From: Ochromonas danica
Taxonomy: Eukaryota; Sar; Chrysophyceae; Chromulinales; Chromulinaceae
Assembly: GCA_015146655.1 (NCBI GenBank)
Contig: VKHL01000034.1
Span: 62,001-126,000, forward strand
DNA: 64,000 nt
Direction of reading: 5' to 3'
The notes beneath the pieces were generated by a model. That model ran no database searches and had not been told where the DNA came from. It was given only the letters and a program-made list of their open reading frames with translations. The position numbers and the translations under genes were made by a program. This document shows, piece by piece, positions 58,764 to 64,000 of this stretch (position 1 is the stretch's first letter; each line of letters starts with the position of its first letter).

Positions 58764-60218
58764 ATGAATAATCTCAATAATACAACAACCTCATCCCTTC
58801 CACCTTCCAGGACGTCTTCTTACTCTGATGAAGAAGATTCACCCTCTCCCAACAATACTTATCCACAAAACACGTAAGATGAACTCATTTCTTTCCTTTA
58901 TCATTTCCCTCTTGCTCATGGTAGTTCTTAATAGACCAATGGAACCTCCAAGTCATCTTTCCAGTGCACAGATTCATATTAGCTTTGTGACTCATCGTGT
59001 AAGTCTTCTTCTCTTCTCTTTTTTGTACCCTATCATCCTTCTATCTTTATCCTCTTCTTACCATATCATCCTTGTCCATGCATGCCACAGGTGGATATAG
59101 TGTTGGATGCAGAATGGTTATACAGCCTCTTGAAAAAGCTCAGCAACGTTTTGTCTGTGGTGATTAAAGCACATTGCAAAGAGGATGTAAGTACCTCCCC
59201 TCCTTTCCCATCTCTTCTCATGTACACAGCGACACACCAACATATCACTAATTCAAGGTTGATCACATCATTTCTATAGAATGAGAAAAAACAGCATGGA
59301 TACGGCTTTGGATTCTATGCTAGCGTGGAAGATGCTATGGCTGCAGTGACGAAGTTGCAAAAGACAACTTATGAAGGCATTACATATGATTGCCATATCT
59401 CCAAGCGAACGTTGAACCAACTTCATCGTCCTGCTGCTAAACAGCTCATGCCAGTGAATACCCCCTATGGAATGCCCATGTACCATCGCCCAAACTTATC
59501 CCTGGCGATTCCACCCTATAATATGGTGAATAATGGCGCAGCTCCCTATGGCCCACTTTCTCCATGTATTCTCCCTAGTGCTTCCATGGATAGCGGTGTC
59601 TTTGAAGGTTCTGATGAGACGATGATGTCAAGTGGTTCTGCTGCTTCCATCTCTCTACGTTCTGGTTCCATGTCACCTACCATGGCGAATATTATGATGA
59701 GAGGTGCTCCTCCGCAACAAGGCTCTTATGCTTCATATTCACCCAATATTGTTCCACCTCCATCCAATGCCTATTACGTTCAAGCACACTCCGTCATGCC
59801 ATCAATGCAAATGCACCAACATCCATATACCATGCCTACTGCATTTCCTACTGCTTATTCTGTGCCTATGGTAACTCAACAATCGTCAAACTATGACAAC
59901 ATGAGAAGAAATGATAATGCAAGAGTGATCTATAACCCTCCTTCCCCTCCCCCTAATCTTGCCATTCCATCTGCAGCGCCAGTGTATCCTAGAATGTCTT
60001 TGCCTCCTACCGTTGGTGTGCAAGCACGACAGTATCAAGCACCTATGCAAGCACCACCTTATACTGCTCTTCCGTCATCAATGGTGAACCAGTTAATCCA
60101 CCAGCATAACAATGGCGGACAGTACCAGCAATCCGGCAATCAAGGATATATCCCGTCTAATTATGACCAACGTGGTGAATCGAACAACAGCAACAGCCGT
60201 GGTTATGGTTCTTGTTAA
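58764..60218 (+). CDS. RRM RNA-binding protein with Pro/Gln/Ser-rich tail (4 exons)
   Basis: Exons 58764-58873, 58935-58998, 59091-59186 and 59280-60218 join in frame to 402 aa; introns 61-93 bp. An RRM-like fold spans about 50-130: beta1 AQIHISFVTHRVDIVL, helix 1 EWLYSLLKKLSNVLSVVIKA (RNP-like), RNP1-like QHGYGFGFYASVEDAM, helix 2 and beta4 YDCHISKR. The spacing of beta1 and helix 1 is atypical and the first beta strand carries an intron. The rest is disordered, rich in Pro, Met, Tyr, Gln and Asn (prion-like), ending in a GY/RG segment. Probable mRNA-binding protein; target unknown. Confidence 0.75.
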
Positions 60219-61858
60219 CAAATAGGTCGTCCACTACTCATCATGACGTGCGTAAGAGCACCATCAATCATATACCCTACAAAATTCGTTGAAGCGAATC
60301 TTGTTGAATGAGCAATCATTCTTCATCACAATTCTTGTTCGGTTTCCTATTCCCTGTAAAATTTCCTTCCCCTTTTGTTTCTGCGAAGAATCAGCAGCAC
60401 AGTTGTGATATTATGCACATTGTGCTGCGTGCGTCAACACCTTCATGTTTACTTTACTTACACATATGTTATGATTCGTCTTCTGTGACTCGTTGGCGAT
60501 TAATTATGCGGTGTGATTATCTGTATGATTAAGCCATAGTTTCCGCGGATTATGAATCAAACTCCTGCTTCTTGTCCTATTCGTTGTTTCTCTCTCTCAG
60601 CACACGCTTCGATTCTTCTACTTCTTCTACTTTAGTATGTTTGTCAACCTGCACCCTGAAATTGCCTTAAAATTGTTTGTATATCACTCTGGGTGCTTAG
60701 ATGACTACCTCCTTTACTTCTCTTTTTCTCCTTTAGATGAACATTCTGTTTTATTTGAGGTCCATTGAATCAAAAAGTCATCGGATAATAATATATATTA
60801 TGTGGTGTGAAGCTTTTTTCCTTCCCGTGATTGTTGTGATTCTTCTTTTGCTTGTTGTTGTTGAAAAGAAAGGCAATTGTACTACTTCCGTCTGGTCTTC
60901 AGATTATTGGATGTGATCCATTGCTTAGATGTTTTCTCTTCCCTTCTCTGTCTCTCTTGACGTTCCTTGTCTGGATATCTAGATCATCTTCTTGCTACTA
61001 TGCTATACTTTGCTATTCTATGTTGATGCTGTGGATTGGATTCCAACGCGAACATCTTCGTCGTTCGTTTAAAGTTGGTGCCTGTGGAATGCTGTTAGCG
61101 GTAGCTCTCTTTGCTATTGTTTAAATACGGCGCATTTTCCCTCTCTCCTCCCGCTATATCACCTCTACTATTCTAAATTACAGTGCTGTTCCCAGTGTGT
61201 ACAACATTGTGGTTTTCTATATTTTAATCATGTCTCGAGCTATTTTCTATTTTGTATGTTATTGTTTTAGTTCTATACACTATTTATCTTTTTGAATGAT
61301 CACAGAGTTGTGAAGTGAGGGACATTACTTCGATGTGAAGATGATTCATTCTTATCAAAGTCGCGTGTGTGCCTGTACACCAGCAGTCATTTGTGGTATT
61401 CTTTCCATTTTTAGCCATCCAGAGACAAGTACATTCGTTCTTTCTCTAGATCTTGCTTCTTTTTTGCCAACCTGATGTGGTAACTTGTGTGTGTATGTGA
61501 GTATGGTTTGAGGTGGTAGTGTGCATTCTATCTCTTGTCTTTCTTAGTTCCAAGTGAATTAGAGAGAGAGCAGCGGTTCAGAATTCTTCATCAGACAACT
61601 TGTCTTGCAATGTATTGTGGTTGTGGTAATACTAATCAAGTGCATAATCAGCTGATGTTTTAACTTCTTCTGCTGATCCAACAGCGTTCCAAGTCCTAGT
61701 TAAGCATTCCTACTCTTACTGTACTGTAGCTTCTACTTACACAAGTACAGTACGGATCGATTAATTTTAGATGAGCAACCGCATAGTCTAGTAACCCAGC
61801 AACCCACCGCACGCATCGGACAAACACCGCCACGCTGTTTTAACCCACGCTAACCAAT

Positions 61859-61884
61859 TAGTATAGGGGTCGACCCCTATACTA
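61859..61884. repeat. 26-bp perfect palindrome
   Basis: TAGTATAGGGGTC / GACCCCTATACTA, no spacer, followed by ATTTAAAT, itself a palindrome. Possible dimer-binding site or element end. Confidence 0.95.
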
Positions 61885-61997
61885 TTTAAATAGTAGCAGT
61901 GATACAAATCGGCGGTATCCGTTATTAGTTTTCACCTTCAAAAAGAGTTTTGTAGCCCCTACCGAGGAGGTGCATTTGTAGGGCTATAGAAGTAGAA

Positions 61998-62319
61998 GTA
62001 GCTGTAGTAGTTGTGCAGTAGTAAAACTGGTATTTTGAAGTACTTGCACTGCTGATGACGGCCTGTGTGTATATCCCTGTCGTCACCTTCTCTGTTGCCA
62101 CCTACCAACGGCACAATTTAATTAATTGAGTAGGAGTCACTGTTACTCCTACAGAAGAGGATTGGCAATCGTTGCAAATCCTCAACACAATTAATTTAAT
62201 TATGCAATTGATAGGTGGCAGCAACAGAGAAAGGTAACAACCGGGATATACATACAGTTCGTCATCAATAGCGCAAGTACTTCAAAATACCACTGTTTTA
62301 CTGCAACAACTACAGCTAC
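61998..62319. repeat. 322-bp foldback beside LRR gene 3
   Basis: Left arm GTAGCTGTAGTAGTTG... and right arm ...CAACAACTACAGCTAC are complementary over about 130 bp with scattered mismatches (for example GGTATTTTGAAGTACTTGC and GCAAGTACTTCAAAATACC match perfectly). The apex carries GTAGGAGT / ACTCCTAC (62130-62152). It ends about 130 bp past the LRR gene 3 stop. No coding sequence. Confidence 0.88.
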
Positions 62320-62447
62320 AGAGGAGGAACTTAACTGAAGTACAGCAGTAGCTTTACCATAAACTACTATGAATATAATAACCCTACTATGGATATCTAA
62401 TACCTCTTCCATCTTGCTTGATAATAGACTAGTTGTTGTTATTGTTG

Positions 62448-64000
62448 TCATAAAAAATGAGTTCCCAAATATCTTGTCCAACAATGTAATTCTACATTAA
62501 ACCTATACGAAACATGCCATGTTAGATAGATAGCCCCTTCTACAAGAGTTATAGGCCATTTTACTTTCCTATCCAGTAGAAATCCATCTAACATATCTTC
62601 CGAAGCTATTTCTTCACTAACATTCAGAGAAATCTCTGTCAGACTTGAATGATTTGATACAGCTATTAGACTCTTTACTCCACAACCAGCTGGAAGTCTG
62701 ATAAACTGTAATAATTGACATGACTGTATCATTTCACTTACCATTTCATCTGAAAAATCAAATGGAGTAAGACCTAAATCTAACTGTGTCAGATTCTTCC
62801 CATATTTTGCTATAGCTGTTAGAAGTGCATCACTGTGTCTATTGTTGGTATCGTCCATACTTAGAAGCAAGCTGTTCAAATGAGGAAGATCCTCTAGTAA
62901 AGCAATCAAAGAGGCCTCTGATGCAGAAGTCCCTAGATCAAGTTGATATGACTCTAAGATAGCCTTCAAATTCCCCATGGGATGGTAGTCTTCTATTAGA
63001 CTTAAAGCTGCTTGCTTGTACTGATTTCTTCTTAAAGCATGTGATAAACAGACAGCCCAATCATCTCCACTGCTGACCCCTATGTATATATAATTGTTCT
63101 CTTCATCTGTGTTAATAGTTCCATCAATAGATACATATTGGAGAAATGGACATTGTTCATAGAGAAGACGAACCTTCTCTATACTACATGGAAGAGTATT
63201 TAGTATTGCAAATCGTTTCAACTTCGGACATGATGTTGCTATGGAGACCAAGATAGCATCATCAATCGTAGAGGATGGCATATCGATAACGACAACAGTT
63301 AGTGTCTCTAATAACATCCCGGTACCTGATGAGAGATACGGTAACAACGACGATTCCATCAGCTGCCAGTTGGTCATAGTAACATCTAATACCTTCAGAT
63401 GAATTTCATTATTGATTAGGACAGATACAATCAAGTCCATTCCTCCTCCATTAATATGCAAATATAACTCTTGTAAGCTTCTAGCATGTTTAGTCAGTAG
63501 ATTTGTTATGATAACATCATGACTTTCATAATCCATAGGACAGTCTTTCAGATCGACTATTATCAACGAATTCTCTCTTAACGTCTCTACTAGCACTTCC
63601 AAAACAATTTCATAGAGATGCTTATTTTGATCCATTAGTCTCATTATCACTCCTTGTAGACCACGACAATGACTCAAGAAGACAGAGAGATTATTGCTGA
63701 TCATCATGGTATTAGAGGAATAACAATCATCATCATCACTAATAATAGAAGAAGTCTTGCAGCATCTTCTTCTTCCTCCTCCTTTGGTTATCTCAATGGT
63801 TTGGATAGTAGGACAATAAGTCTGTAAGTCTAACCCTTTGACTAGATATTGTAAGATATTAAGTTTCACAGGAAATCTCTCAATACAAAATATTTGATGA
63901 GAAATCAACCAGAAATAGAAAATCTTCATTTTATTCATTGAATTATCATCATCATCATCCTTTAGTGACTTTCGTCCACTACGTGGTGGAACAAGATTAT
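62448..64000 (-). CDS. LRR protein 3 (partial, runs off right edge)
   Basis: At least 517 codons on the minus strand; the frame stays open to the window end (the ATG at 63938 is internal). The first residues include the family segment FWLISHQIFCIERFPVKL, which matches SHKVFLIEMFPIRL in LRR protein 1. LRRs follow: LSVFLSHCRGLQGVIMRL, LVSIATSCPKLKRFAIL, DLPHLNSLLLSMDDT, MIQSCQLLQFIRLPAGCGVKSLIAV. The last matches the end of LRR protein 1 (MLEELMIPSAGYDSILAV). A poly-Asp patch lies close to the window edge. The N-terminal F-box-like part is outside the window. Confidence 0.8.
   Translation of the reverse strand, partial: NLVPPRSGRKSLKDDDDDNSMNKMKIFYFWLISHQIFCIERFPVKLNILQYLVKGLDLQTYCPTIQTIEITKGGGRRRCCKTSSIISDDDDCYSSNTMMISNNLSVFLSHCRGLQGVIMRLMDQNKHLYEIVLEVLVETLRENSLIIVDLKDCPMDYESHDVIITNLLTKHARSLQELYLHINGGGMDLIVSVLINNEIHLKVLDVTMTNWQLMESSLLPYLSSGTGMLLETLTVVVIDMPSSTIDDAILVSIATSCPKLKRFAILNTLPCSIEKVRLLYEQCPFLQYVSIDGTINTDEENNYIYIGVSSGDDWAVCLSHALRRNQYKQAALSLIEDYHPMGNLKAILESYQLDLGTSASEASLIALLEDLPHLNSLLLSMDDTNNRHSDALLTAIAKYGKNLTQLDLGLTPFDFSDEMVSEMIQSCQLLQFIRLPAGCGVKSLIAVSNHSSLTEISLNVSEEIASEDMLDGFLLDRKVKWPITLVEGAIYLTWHVSYRFNVELHCWTRYLGTHFL

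Larger units (their letters stand above)
60219..62447. other. Gene-poor region with palindrome and long foldback
   Basis: 2.2 kb between convergent genes. ORFs at 60308-60532 and 60852-61124 have no homology (the latter begins with TTG and is only hydrophobic). A 26-bp palindrome (61859-61884) and a 322-bp foldback (61998-62319) are listed separately. Confidence 0.6.

Noticed and set aside
60852-61124. Hydrophobic 90-codon ORF after the RRM gene
   Set aside because: Starts with TTG, low similarity to anything, and lies in probable 3' noncoding DNA.

Overview
This is nuclear DNA from a protist. Genes are close together on both strands, most have zero to four introns (many 70-90 nt, GT-AG), GC is low, and there are many simple repeats. 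Typical eukaryotic genes include ZW10, TRAP-gamma, a DDX54/Dbp10 helicase, a SETD3-like SET protein, UMP-CMP kinase and GT31/GT47 glycosyltransferases. A coiled-coil protein of the outer-dynein-arm docking type and an EFCAB6-like EF-hand protein suggest a flagellated cell. A 2Fe-2S ferredoxin carries a signal peptide followed by a transit-like stretch, as in algae with secondary plastids. A photosynthetic stramenopile is my best guess, but it rests mainly on that one gene; no species call is possible.

Layout. 0-9 kb: plastid-type ferredoxin (-), secreted small heat-shock-like protein (+), PTH2 (-), sulfotransferase (+), a TPR-prefoldin fusion (-) and a METTL21-type methyltransferase (-). 9-14 kb: an HTH transposase-like fragment, a poly-glycine membrane protein (+) and an exostosin-type glycosyltransferase (-). 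14-23 kb: ZW10 (+), a repeat-rich mobile-element remnant, then a head-to-head metal pair: DmeF-like CDF transporter (-) and CadD-like transporter (+). 23-34 kb: LRR protein 1 (+), dynein-docking-type coiled-coil (-), GT31 (+), TrmA-class methyltransferase (-). 34-43 kb: sigma-like GST (-), two weak ORFs, a 1431-aa ankyrin/SAM protein (-). 42-51 kb: TRAP-gamma (+), DDX54 helicase (-), SET methyltransferase (-), UMP-CMP kinase (+). 51-64 kb: a retropepsin-like fragment, several long hairpins, LRR protein 2 (+), EFCAB6-like protein (+), RRM protein (+), a 2.2-kb gap with a long foldback, and LRR protein 3 (-), which runs off the right edge.

Four observations stand out. (1) Two transporters that look bacterial in type and both handle toxic divalent metals share one 483-bp divergent promoter. 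(2) All the long TG/CA tracts I could place in introns read UG in the pre-mRNA and lie near 3' splice sites, several directly against the AG. (3) Three members of one LRR family lie within 41 kb, each close to long foldback (hairpin) DNA. (4) A TPR module is fused to a prefoldin-1-like chaperone domain. Exon joins were made by eye from reading frame and GT-AG sites; no transcript evidence was available.
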